Shown here: piece after piece, positions 45,041 to 55,329 of the stretch
Layout: every line of letters begins with the position of its first letter
Numbering within the stretch: the first letter of the stretch is position 1
Assembly (NCBI RefSeq): GCF_030272615.1
Contig: NC_081414.1
Span: 336,493,927 to 336,553,926 of the forward strand
Direction of reading: 5' to 3'
Length of the DNA stretch: 60,000 nucleotides
DNA from: Cryptomeria japonica
Lineage: Eukaryota > Streptophyta > Pinopsida > Cupressales > Cupressaceae
Notes under the pieces: model-generated
Told to the model about the DNA's origin: nothing
The model's database searches: none
What the model saw: the letters and a program-made list of their open reading frames with translations, nothing else
Position numbers and translations under genes: made by a program

Positions 45041-46406
45041 ACAAACACAAGAATGTTGCCTCTAAAGGCACAAATGAGTTTGGGTCTAAATCAACCCAAT
45101 CCTTGGACTTGTATATGACCCTTCCTTTAGATGTATTTTAAGGTGTATTTCCAAAGCCTGAAGTCGGCTCAATTTGCACTAGGTCTTTAAAACGAACACA
45201 ATTCAAACACTTTTTATCCCTAAGGTCAAATGGCTAGTTGTGATAAATTTAACCCACATCTTGATATTTCTTTGACTTTGGTACTACATACCTTATGAAT
45301 CCCACCGTGGCAGGTAAGGATGTGATATACTAAGTCTTGCACGAGCATAACAAATAGATGATCCCTATGATGGGGGAGTCACCACTTTTATCAAGCCACA
45401 AGTGACTTTTAAAAAAGCTATGTTTCTACTCAAGGAAATATGTATGGTGAGTATCTTGGGAGCAAAACCATTTATGCTCTTGCAGTAAATTATATCGCAA
45501 ATATCCTCAATCAATAGAACGGGTGGGCTACTACTTAAAGGTGTTTAGTCATGTTCGATGTTTTTGGACATAAGTTCATTCTGCAGTGACTCACTTAAGA
45601 GCCTTGTAACTGGTGGTGGGGCCCATTTGTCCTTTCGACCAGTTACACTATAGGAACAGCTATACCCAAGGCTACAGCTTTCGCTCTCACTTGATTTTTA
45701 TAGCGGCTCGAAGGATTTACCACTCGAGGTCGTTCCCAAGAGTATCCATCCCTTGGCAGGCCTCTCTTAAAAAGATAAAATTTGAGTGTTACTAACACTT
45801 TTCTCTTGCACCTAGGACCACGAGAGCCAAGGGAGAGGATACTGTGTGTTAGAGGTAGAACCACTTGACTAACTTTCATGCACAAGCGTGCCAAACACCA
45901 AATTCACTTGTTCTTTTTAATCCATCATTGCAATGTGATCTAACTATTTGGAGATGTTGCTCCAACAGTCATGGTGTTCTTTTTAACTTCAAAAGCAATG
46001 TGTTGTGTAATCTAGAATTCGAAAATCCTGGTCAACTTAATGGAAAACACGTTTGCATGAAGTAAAATCGCTTGCAAAAATCAAAACAAGTGGATTATGT
46101 ATTTTATTTGCACCAAAATTTGAAGTGTGGTTTGTAAATTCTTTAGTTTGATGCAAGAAAAGAAACTTTGTGTGTTGATTTTAAGCACCAAAATAAAGAT
46201 GAATCCTAACTAGAAAACAATGGAAATTTGATTTTGTTCAAGTTTTAAAAGCACCAAAATGAAAATTTTATGATTTTTAGGGGTTAGTTTTAACCTGCAA
46301 AAACCACAATTTGTTAGTAAAATTTATGTCAAAGAGGGGGCTTCCACAAGCCTAAGATGTTCAATTTTTCGGTTACAAGGCAACTTGGACGACACTCTGT
46401 CGCAAT

Positions 46407-46682
46407 AGCGCTAGTCTGTGTTTTGACAGAAGCGCTATTTTACACAGTAGCACTAGTCTGCGTTTAAACAGAAGCGCTAATTTAGACAGTAGCGCTGAAA
46501 GAACAGAAGAGACAAAAAGGCAAAAGCACTAGAAGTGTTCCAATAGCGCCAAAATAATCATAGAAGCGCTAAAACAATTTCAAAAGCGCCGAAACTTTTA
46601 CAATAGCGCTATTGTAAAAACAATAGCGCTAAAAGAAAAATTGTCGATAGCGCTAGAACGTGTTCAATAGCACCGAAGCGCG
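46407..46682 (-). repeat. Phased array of AGCGCT palindromes in G3 leader
   Basis: Eight exact AGCGCT hexamers start at 46407, 46431, 46473, 46491, 46565, 46605, 46625 and 46649. Six one- or two-base variants start at 46449, 46525 (AGCACT), 46545, 46585 (AGCGCC), 46669 (AGCACC) and 46677 (AGCGCG). From 46525 to 46625 the spacing is exactly 20 nt five times; elsewhere it is 18-24 apart from one gap of 34. Between the hexamers the sequence is A-rich and not conserved. The array begins about 60 nt downstream of the primer binding site on the element RNA. The element is known only from this copy, so its role is unknown. Confidence 0.85.
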
Positions 46683-46743
46683 ACCTGTGTGTCACTTTCA
46701 ACAAGCAAACATGTTAGTTTTTAAAAAAAAGGATATGTTTTTG

Positions 46744-46769
46744 GTGTTCGATTCACGTCGGGTTCACCA
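46744..46769 (-). promoter_or_regulatory. Primer binding site of G3, 26-nt match to a tRNA 3' end
   Basis: The plus strand reads GTGTTCGATTCACGTCGGGT and TCACCA, the T-arm, acceptor strand and CCA end of a tRNA. From memory this equals the 3' end of plant nuclear tRNA-Trp. On the element strand it is its complement, 2 nt after the LTR end (46772). The match goes well beyond the usual 12-18 nt and includes the T loop. Confidence 0.75.
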
Positions 46770-46771
46770 AA

Positions 46772-48209
46772 TGATGCCCTCCTAAATGGCACAAGGTTAG
46801 TCTATGATATAATAACACAAAACACACAAAAACATTAGTGTTAATCAATCAAAAACTAATCTATGAAGGCATACCAAAAGAGACACTAAAAAAGCATGCT
46901 AATGTATATAATAAACGAAACAAGGATTATGAGGCATCTCCAACTGCCTCTTAGCATGGCCTTAGCTTCTTCTCCCTTGTTCCTCTCCTCTCCAAGTTCC
47001 AAAATAGTGTATCTCTCAGCAGCTTTTTGCACTATGGATGCTTATGGAGGATTGAGATTTAATATTAAGCTCCAAATATGAAATGAAAAGCTAAATACTA
47101 TGCTAGTGATGCTAAAATGATTGATTTTACCAAAAAGACAAGATTTTAGTTATGCTATGCTAAATGCTCTCTAAAAATGTCTATAGCCTAAATGCATACA
47201 AGTTTTTAGGATCTGGATTATGAAGGAATGGGCTCTATTTATAGGAAAAATGGAGCAATGGATGGCCAGGATTGAAAAGTTTAATCAAGGGTCAAGCTTG
47301 AAAGTTGGGGATCCATGTGCACAATTTGCACCAATAAAATGGTGACAAGTGTCAACATAGGGTTGGGTTGAAAGAAGAGGTTGGAGGCATTAAAGGCCTA
47401 AGAAGACCTCATGGTTATCTAAAGGCTAAGGGTCAAGCCTAAATTAAGATTATCCACTGGATTAAGAGTTAATCCAAGGATAAACCTTTGTGCAAATGAT
47501 TAAGAGATAATCATGGTCAAAGCATTAAAGGCTTGATGAGACCCTTGGGTTGGGTAGAGGTTGAGTCAAAACAAATGTGTTAACCATGTGGAAGGGTTTG
47601 GGTTAACCATTAATGGTTATTGGAGACTTTGGGGGATTAAGTGGTTGAAAGTTGGAAGCCTTTAATGGCTATCAAAGACTTTGAGACTTTTAGTGGTTGA
47701 AGGTTGAAAGCCTTTAATGGTTATCAAAGACTTTGGGGTCTTTGAGAAGTGACTCCATTTTGCTTAGGAATGTGACAATATTTAGGGGAGGGATTAGGCT
47801 AATTAGGAAGGGGTTAGAAGAATCTAGAAGGGGATTAGATTTTGCAAGTGGATTTGGTGGGTGAGGGAAAATAGGATTTTATTAAAATAAAAATTCATTT
47901 ATTTCAATAAATGTGTGCAAGTTGCTTTTGTAGGAAAATGCAAGTGGGGTGGGGATAATGTTTTATTTAATTTATTTAAAAGAGGAATAGGGGGATATAA
48001 TTAAATAAATTGATTTTATTTATTTAATTGAATGGAATTTGATTTAATGAATTAATTAAAATAAATTGAATAATTTATTTAATTAATAGAAGAATGTTTG
48101 GGGATGAATTAATTAAATATTAATTTAATTAACTGATGGCTAGTGGATTTTTAACCAAATAAATAGCAAATATTCATTTAATTAAAATGGACAGATTTGT
48201 GTGACTACA
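46772..48209 (-). repeat. 5' LTR of G3 (about 1.44 kb)
   Basis: On the minus strand it begins TGTAGTCACACAAATCTG at 48209 and ends GGAGGGCATCA at 46772. A TATAAATA box lies at 47243-47236. U3 is very AT-rich near its start (47880-48190, TTAATTAA-type blocks). Only the last 267 bp (46772-47038) have a partner at the other end of the element. Confidence 0.75.
47236..47243 (-). promoter_or_regulatory. TATA box of G3 5' LTR
   Basis: The complement reads TATAAATA within CCTATAAATAGAGCCC, a strong plant-type TATA sequence, about 465 nt before the LTR end. Confidence 0.6.
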
Positions 48210-48740
48210 CAAGCTATAAAGGATGTCCTTGTATATAGTAAGGCACTTAGGGAAGCATGTCTAAAGAAGCCTAGCAGAAAGAAAAAAGATCCGCAAACAG
48301 TGCATGTAATGGGTCAATTGGTAGATATTATGCTAGGAAAAGTTTCAATTCTTAAGTATGCTGATCTTGGTAGCCCTTTTGTGAATATAGTCATCAATGG
48401 CACTCAAATAAAGAATGATTTGATTGATTTGGGAGCATCCATTAATGTTATGACGAGGGATATTATGCAGTGGCTTCAAATAACTAGTCTCGAACCTACA
48501 CCTACAGTCCTACAGCTTGCTGATAGTTCTATAGTTTGACCTGATGGTATTATTAAAGATATGGTTGTTTCTTTGTATTCTTGGGAATACCCTGTAGACT
48601 TTATGATCCTGTCTCCTAAGGCCACATTGGGAGGATATCCAGTGATCTTGGGAAGACCTTGGCTTGCTACAACTAATGCATATATTGGATGTTGGTCAGG
48701 GGATATGACTATCTCAGATGAAATACTACCAAAACATTAG
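48210..48740 (+). pseudogene. A1 protease (continues gag-pol after G3)
   Basis: The frame QAIKDVLVYSKALREACLKK continues the A1 sequence left of G3. A retropepsin follows with NDLIDLGASINVM, in which the residue after the catalytic Asp is Leu instead of Ser, then a TGA at 48537 and VILGRPWLATTNA at about 48640. The stop and the altered active site make it inactive. The sequence between 48741 and 48988 is a linker to RT with several stops, readable in part. Confidence 0.7.
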
Positions 48741-48988
48741 CTCTGTATTCTCCTACGCATCCCCAATTTGATCAACAACAAGCCATTTGGCCTAACTTGG
48801 GAGAAGAATTTGAAGGAGTTGACTATATCAATCACCTTATGATGATTAATAGAGGACCATTCATCCAACTTCATAATGATGACTCAATTATTTATAAAAT
48901 TATGACAAATGAGTTAAGACAAGCGCAACAATTGCAGGAGTGAGTATCAAATATTTCAAAATCAGACTTTCCTACAGTCATTGATATA

Positions 48989-50119
48989 TTGCATACTTTG
49001 TTGCCACAGGAGGTCTGCACTTCTCATTTTTCTAATGTATCTCAGATTGATCTTACTATCAAAGTGGAAGTTGATTCAAATAAATATTTGAATATCAACG
49101 GTAAGCTTACAGAAATTCAAAGAGTAGCACTTGTGGACTTGCTCAAATGTCATAAACATGCTTTTGCATGGGATTACAAGGATATGCATGGAATTGATAC
49201 TATAGTTTGTACCCACCGTATCTACATAAAAGAAGATTATAGACCACTTAGACAGCCACAGAGAAGAATCAATCCTGCATTAAGAGAAATAGTTAAAGAA
49301 GAATTGCAGAAATTGTTAAATGTTGGGTTTATCTATCCTATTTCAGATAGTCAATGGGTATCACCTTTAGTGATAGTTCCAAAGAAATGAGGAAAATGGA
49401 GGGTATGTGTTTATTACAGAGCTTTGAACTAGGCAACCAGAAAGGATAATTTTTCATTACCATTTGTGAATCAGGTATTAGATTATTTGGCAGGGAAGTG
49501 ATATTTCTCATTTCTTGATAGATTCAGTGGCTACAACCAAATTCAGATTGCCCCAGAGGATCAAAAAAAGACTACATTTACTTGTCCTTGGGGAACATGC
49601 ATATTTTGTCCTTCCTTTTGGATTATGTAATGCTCCAGCTACTTTTCAAAGAGCAGTGATAAGCATATTCTCAGATATTTCTCAGGATAGCATGGAAACT
49701 TATATGGATGATTTTACAACCCATGGTTCAGAATTTGAAGAAGCATTGGAGAACCTGAAGAAAGTTTTGCAACGGTGTGAAGATTATAATTTATCATTGA
49801 ATAGTGAAAAGTGCTTCATGATGATGCAAGAAGGTATAGTTCTTGGTCATCGTATCTCTATAAATAGAATACAAGTTGACCCAGCAAAATAGAAGTAATT
49901 CAAAATATCACTGCACTGGTAAAGCAAAAAGATGTCAGAAGTTTTCTTGGTCATGCTAGATATTATAGAAGGTTTATCAAATATTTCAGCAAAATTGCAA
50001 GCCCCTTATATTCTCTTTTGACCAAGGATATGGAATTTAAATGGACTTCCTCATGCAATGAAGCTTTCTTGAAGCTCAAACAAGCTTTGACCCAAGTACC
50101 AATTCTTAAAGGTCCAAAC
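48989..50119 (+). pseudogene. A1 reverse transcriptase (stops and frameshifts)
   Basis: The N-terminal half is open to 49387 with HAFAWDYKDMHGID, THRIYIKEDYRPLRQPQRR and DSQWVSPLVIVPKK, blocks typical of Athila-type RT. A TGA at 49388, stops, and a frame change near 49515-49590 follow. Then LPFGLCNAPATFQRAV and the catalytic METYMDDFTTHG, LSLNSEKC and VLGHRIS are open to 49892. The thumb part (49893-50119) is shifted again. Order and residues point to the Athila branch of Ty3/gypsy. Confidence 0.8.
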
Positions 50120-50500
50120 TGGTCCTTACCATTTCAAATTCACATAGATGCATCTGATTATGCCATAGGAGCAATCTTAGGATAGAAGATTGATAATTTG
50201 GAGAGTGCAATCTATTATATCAGCAAGAACATGTAGGGGCCTGAGCTAAATTACGCTGTCACTGAAAAGGAAATGTTAGCAATTATATATGCACTCAACA
50301 AATTCAAGCACTATATAATAGGATATCTGATATTTGTGCATATTGGTCATACCACAATCAGATATCTCATGAACAAACCTTCAATTACAAGAAGATTGGC
50401 TCGCTGGTTACTGTTGATGTAGGAATTTGATATCACAGTTATTGATAAACTAGGAAAGTCCAATGTGGTTGCAGATTATCTTTCTAGGCTTCAGTTGTAG
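50120..50500 (+). pseudogene. A1 RNase H (broken)
   Basis: In the third frame: IHIDASDYAIGAILG, a TAG at 50184, AIYYISKNM, another TAG, NYAVTEKEMLAIIYALNKFKHYI, and FVHIGHTTIRYL, where the usual TDH reads IGH, so the third acid is lost. RLARWLLLM, TAG, EFDITVIDKLGKSNVVADYLSRL ends the domain. There is no second RNase H in A1. Confidence 0.75.
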
Positions 50501-52030
50501 GATGATCATGCAGCCATAGATGATGCTTTTCCAGATGAACATTTATTCCTTATACAGGCACACACTCCCTGGTATGCTGATATTGCCAATTATTTAGCTG
50601 CTAATAAAATGCCAATTCATTTCTCTCCTAAAGAAAGAAGATTGTTGGTTGAGAAAAGCTTTAACTTCTCATGGATTGTAGGTTATTTATTTTATATTGG
50701 ACCTGACCAAGTCATGAGAAGATGTGTTAGAGAGGATGAAACATATGATATCCTACATGCATGTCATGATGAACCATGTGGAGGACATTTTTCTGCTAAG
50801 AGAACAACACTTAAAATATTAAGCACAGGATATTATTGGCCAACATTATATAAGGATGTAGCATAATACACAAGGAAATGTGACAGATGTCAGCGCATGG
50901 GTAGGCCTACTAGATCTGATGAGATGTCATTATATCCATAGAGATTAGTTGCACCATTTGATAAATGGGGATTAGATTTTTTTGGGCCAATTGATCCCCC
51001 TTCCAATGGAAAATCTTATATTCTGGTATGTACTGATTATGTAACCAAATGGGTGGAGGCACAAGCTATGACACATGAAAGAGATAATAAAGTGGTTGAA
51101 TTTCTCTATGAAGAAATATTTACCAAGTATAGAGTTCCAAGAGAAATCGTTTCAGACCAAGGACCATAGTTTACTTCCACATTGATTGCAGCATTGGTTA
51201 ATGAATACAATATAAGGCACAAAAAGTCTACCCCATAGCATCCACAAGAAAATGGACAAGTAGAAGTCGCAAATAGGGATCTAGAAGCCATTCTTACTAA
51301 AACAATAGTTGTTCATAAAAAAGATTGGTCTCAAAGACTTCCTGAAGTCATTTGGGCATATAGAACAACATGGCAAACACCAATTGGTTTTACACCTTTT
51401 GAAATGGTGTATGGAAAAGAAACAATGATGCCTATTGAGTTTGAACACAAAACTCTAAGAATGACTCTACAATTGAATATGACACTTTCTGAAGCACAAA
51501 AAGACCATATTTAGCAATTGAATGCTTTGGATGAGTTGAGAAAAATGGTTGTCCAACAAACAAAACTAATTCAAAATCAGAGAGCTAAGCGGCATGATAA
51601 GTACATAAAGGAGAAGAAATTTCAAGCAGGTGACTGGGCGCTATTTTATGATTCAAGATATAAGGATACTATGGGAAAGCTGCAAACAAAATGGGTAGGC
51701 CCATATGAGATAGGAGAAGTTTTAAAAAATGGAGCAATTCGCTTAACCACTATTGATCCAGTTCGATTCAAGATTTTAGTAAATGGTCACCGACTACGCC
51801 TCTATCATAAGCCTGCAACCAAAGAACAATTACTGCAACAATTCACTAGTCAAGATCAAATATTATTTCCTACACCAACTAGACAAGTTCCTACTACCAC
51901 TGAAGGAAGTATTCAGGGTGCGGTTCCTGCAGCTTCTGCAGGGAACGTTCCTAACACTCCACAATTCTTCAAGCATCATTTCATAAAAGATATTTCCATG
52001 TCTTATGGAAATATTATTCTCCATAAATAA
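50501..52030 (+). pseudogene. A1 integrase (broken by stops)
   Basis: The frame of RNase H continues. HACHDEPCGGHFSAKRT and CDRCQRMG give the zinc-binding H-H-C-C. WGLDFFGPIDPP, EIVSDQGP and ENGQVEVANRDLEAI give D-D-E. Stops lie at 50500, 50864, 50940, 51167, 51236 and 51513. The C-terminal part from 51518 is open for 170 codons with FQAGDWALFYDSRYKD and KWVGPYEIGEVL, and a Thr/Gln/Ala-rich tail to TAA at 52028. There is no chromodomain. The integrase type agrees with Athila. Confidence 0.8.
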
Positions 52031-52532
52031 GTTTTCCATCTGTGTCATCCCACTTCATTTCTTTGTCTATCATTTCATTCGAATTACATCATTTCATTTC
52101 ATCATTCTTTTGGCTAATCGTTTCATGCAGCATTTATTAGCACGACTTCAGGTATGTACATATCTTATTTTTTATTAATTATGCATTTGTTATTTTACTG
52201 TGATTATTGTCTATTTCAAATCCACGTACACTTCCCTCTATCATTTCCACATGTGTGGACACGTGCCAAAATAAGTTGGGGGGGATGTTTTATGGTCCTA
52301 TTTCCAAGATTAGTAATTATCCATCCTTTTCAGTAACTTGATTTGATTGTCTACCATCATTCTCTTTAATGAGATATTATTTGGTATGAGTACGTAATGA
52401 ATTCTGCCACCAAAACTGGAAGTAAGTAAGGAATTTTCAAGCAAATATTTTTAGATCAAGTATTTTCAGTCTGCGGATTACTTCAGGTCCTCATTCTCAG
52501 CTACGGAAATTATTTTGTGAGCTGAGATAGTC
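52031..52532 (+). other. A1 spacer with internal polypurine-like tract
   Basis: Non-coding between integrase and the next ORF. AAAATAAGTTGGGGGGGATG at 52269-52288 resembles the G-rich tract placed after pol in Athila-type elements. A CACGTG motif lies just upstream, within ACACGTGCC at 52260-52268. Confidence 0.5.
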
Positions 52533-54415
52533 ATGGGTGGAGATCATATCCACCATGAACTAGTAATTCATGATGCATTGCTACAGGATGCCCTGTGTGA
52601 GCATTATTTCTGGTTGCATGGTTGGATTGATTACTTTATGAAAATAACATATTTTAATGAGGAAATTGCTTCTGATTTCATGCTTTCATTCAATCAAGGG
52701 GAAGCTTCTGCCAAAGGATTAAGGGTTACTACTACAAAACAATGAATAGCTAAAGTACATTACCTATGATGGAAGGTATTCAAATTTACATTCAGTCCAT
52801 CTTAAATTGCTTAGTCATTTACGGCATGATCGAAGGGTAAATGTTCCAAATTTTCTATACCACCATATTTCCATAAGTGCCAAAGAAACATGAAAGAATG
52901 GAAATCGTTATGTCAGTCATCATGGTTTGATAAAATTGTTGGTATAATGTTCTCTTTAGGATGTTTCTCAAATGGCATGGAGAGTATTTGAAGATTTACT
53001 ATAATTTAGGGTTGAGGATGCTCCTGTTGCAGAGGAATTAGCATCTCAAGAGGAGGATATAGGAGATCCCTCATCTCCTAGAATTTCTGCAGGAAATGAA
53101 CCTCCCATTGCCAAAGAAGATTTGACTGTGATAGAGGAAGAGATTGTGGAAACAAACATTGTGCAGCCCTCCACTCATTTCCAAAGAGGAGTGACATCTT
53201 CTCAAAGAAAAGGGAAAGAAATAGAAACAATTGATGCAGAAGATGAAACTATGGTTCAGTCGCAAGCAATGCAAGTTTCTCCTACAGCCAAGAGGTGTAA
53301 ACCGAAGGGAAATACTCCTACAACAAAGCCTCTAGTAGAAACTATTCCTACACCTACTCCAAAGGTATATGCAAGAATGACTCGGCATAGTACACAGAAA
53401 TTTCGTCCAACAGGTGATGCAATGGAGGTTATTTCAGTTGAAACATCAGAAGAGGAACATGGGAGTCCAGCAGAGGTTAAAATCAAGGAAGAACATGGCG
53501 CTGAAAGACTTTCAAGTTTGGCATATGTGGCAGAACAATTTGAAGAACCTGTTGAAGAGATTCCATGCCCTAAGGTAACAGTTGTCAAACCTCCATCATC
53601 TCTCACTAGTTTGTCTATTGCATTAACATTCTATAGGCAGTGGGAAATAGAGAGGGCTAGGTTACAAGGAATTATTGATAAGCAATAGAGGGAAATTAAA
53701 AGGAGGGATAATAAGATTGAAGAATTGGAAGCTAAGATTGATACAATTACCGGTATGGTCCTTGAATTAATGCAATGTAGGGCTCTGCCAAGAGTTTATG
53801 CTTTGCATCTAAAAGAGAAGTATTTATGTTTTAAGCTAAACCGCATTATTAGAGACCTTAACCCTTCTTTAGATACCCTGAAAGAATTTTATGATGCTTA
53901 TCAGATCTCTCTAGCAGCTGTTAAAAATTTATTGTGTGAATTTTACTTGCATAACTATGTTGTGACTTCTGACAGTGAGTAGAATCCCTTGTTATACATC
54001 AGTGATATCCACATAAAAACATTAATGTCATGGGTGAAAAATGAAATTAGCATGGGAACTCAGGCCAAAGCATATAAGAATCTTGAATTTGATTGACCAT
54101 TGCCACTTAGGACCGAAGCCAAAGACCCAAGGGTTTTTTATTATGATTGGCAAAAGCTATTAGAAAGGCCAGATGTAAGGAGTCAGGTATTGCCAATGAG
54201 GGAAGAAATATTCCAAGCATATGAACATTTGATTGAGAATGAAAGAGCGACTACAATTGACTGTCAGATTCAACGCTTGGAATAATCTGCTAGAGGACTT
54301 GAAACAAGGTGAACCTCATTCACTGCCAAATTTTCATGCATCTATACAAAGAGCCCCTAAATACATCCATTTGGGTAGGATGAAAAACAATGACTATCTA
54401 CCCTTGATCTTCTAG
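52533..54415 (+). pseudogene. A1 downstream ORF, unknown function (env position)
   Basis: A decayed coding region starts with ATG at 52533 (70 codons, with HFWLHGW-like and EIASDFMLSFNQGEAS blocks), has a badly broken part (52746-53040), then is readable from 53041 to 54300 with three to four stops and frame changes. The middle is acidic and Ser/Thr/Pro-rich with a basic KRCKPKG patch. The part from 53620 is helical and likely coiled coil (EIKRRDNKIEELEAKIDTI). I see no signal peptide or membrane segment, so the env-like role proposed for Athila ORFs at this place is not supported. It resembles ORF M in build (acidic, basic patch, coiled coil) but clear alignment was not possible. Confidence 0.45.
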
Positions 54416-55329
54416 CCCCCTATCCTCATGTGGCCATTGTTGGTGTTAGTTTCAAATTCTGATTTCCCTCTTATCCTCTGTAAGAAAATGAATAACTTTG
54501 TCTGCATGCGAAGAGATCAAGGAAAAAGGAACCTTAGAGTAACATATAACAAGATTTTGAGAACCTTCTACACTTTAAACTTATCCAAAGTTCAGGTGGG
54601 TATACCTTCTGTGAATATCTTCACACTTTAAAACTGAGATCCACAGTAAACCAGTGCTAAAAAACCTGTGGACTTCATCACCTAAATGAAACTGAAACAC
54701 TAAAGGAAAAACTTGCGTTCATTTTCAGTATTGATCTTCAAGAAAAGATAGAAAGAGATCTTACAATCTGGTACCAGTACCTTATCTGGGCTACAGAGTC
54801 ACCTAAATCAAACAATAATTCTCAAAACGGAACATTCATATACATCTCATCATTTTGGCTTTTATGAATCCCATACATGCCTAACATATATATAGATCCT
54901 CTCCCATTCAACTAAAACAATTCATCAGATTCATAGCTACAAACAATAGACTTGCTGATAGAAGTATTTCATGCACATTTAATCCCTCTCCTGAAGAGAA
55001 AAGCCAGAAATAACATCTACAAGATTGCCTTACAATCCATGTTCATTCAAACAACCCTAGATTATCCAAATGAAACCAGCAAACTAAAGAATGCACACCA
55101 GAAGACAAAGGAATTTTAGGCCTAAAACTTTGATCTGTATATTCATATTCATTCCTGAAAATATTACATAACTCAGAACAATCTCCTTAAAACCAGAAAA
55201 AAGGCTAAGTATATTTTGCCAGAGTTTCTTTACAAAATTCTTGTGATGATTTTTACACTAGTCCTGGTATCCATTTATAACATTATGGATGCATACAAGC
55301 TTTGGACATTCCTAAAAAGGTTTGTTACA
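54416..55329. other. Unassigned sequence between A1 and ORF M
   Basis: No domain, LTR or RNA gene recognised. A short frame at 54428-54631 may be the end of the A1 downstream ORF. No copy of the A1 LTR (31417-32679) was recognised here, so the 3' end of A1 is undefined. Confidence 0.5.

Larger units (their letters stand above)
44067..46743 (-). other. G3 leader (5' untranslated region)
   Basis: The 2.7 kb between primer binding site and gag. It holds the AGCGCT array (46407-46682) next to the primer site and a possible small ORF at 44525-45040. I see no other coding similarity. Long leaders are usual in Tat/Ogre elements. Confidence 0.7.
34651..48209 (-). mobile_element. Tat-like Ty3/gypsy element G3, 13.6 kb, decayed
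   Basis: On the minus strand the 5' LTR lies at 48209-46772, the primer binding site at 46769-46744, a 2.7-kb leader follows, then gag, protease, G-patch region, RT, degenerate RNase H, archaeal-type RNase H and integrase, and a 3' region ending in an LTR fragment (34918-34651). Pol from 42010 to 36782 is in one frame broken only by stops; gag is in another frame, shifted by one base inside the protease start. The domain order and the G-patch are those of the Tat/Ogre group. It was inserted into gag-pol of A1. Confidence 0.85.

Noticed and set aside
46407-46682. CRISPR-like array
   Set aside because: The repeated part is only 6 nt, the spacing is 18-24 nt, and the context is a plant retrotransposon leader.
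46744-46769. Possible tRNA gene
   Set aside because: Only the 3' half of a tRNA (T arm, acceptor strand and encoded CCA) is present, 2 nt from an LTR end. Plant nuclear tRNA genes do not encode CCA. It is a primer binding site.
53256-53606. Minus-strand frame of 116 codons
   Set aside because: Antisense of the A1 downstream ORF, whose plus frame is longer and has the more protein-like composition.
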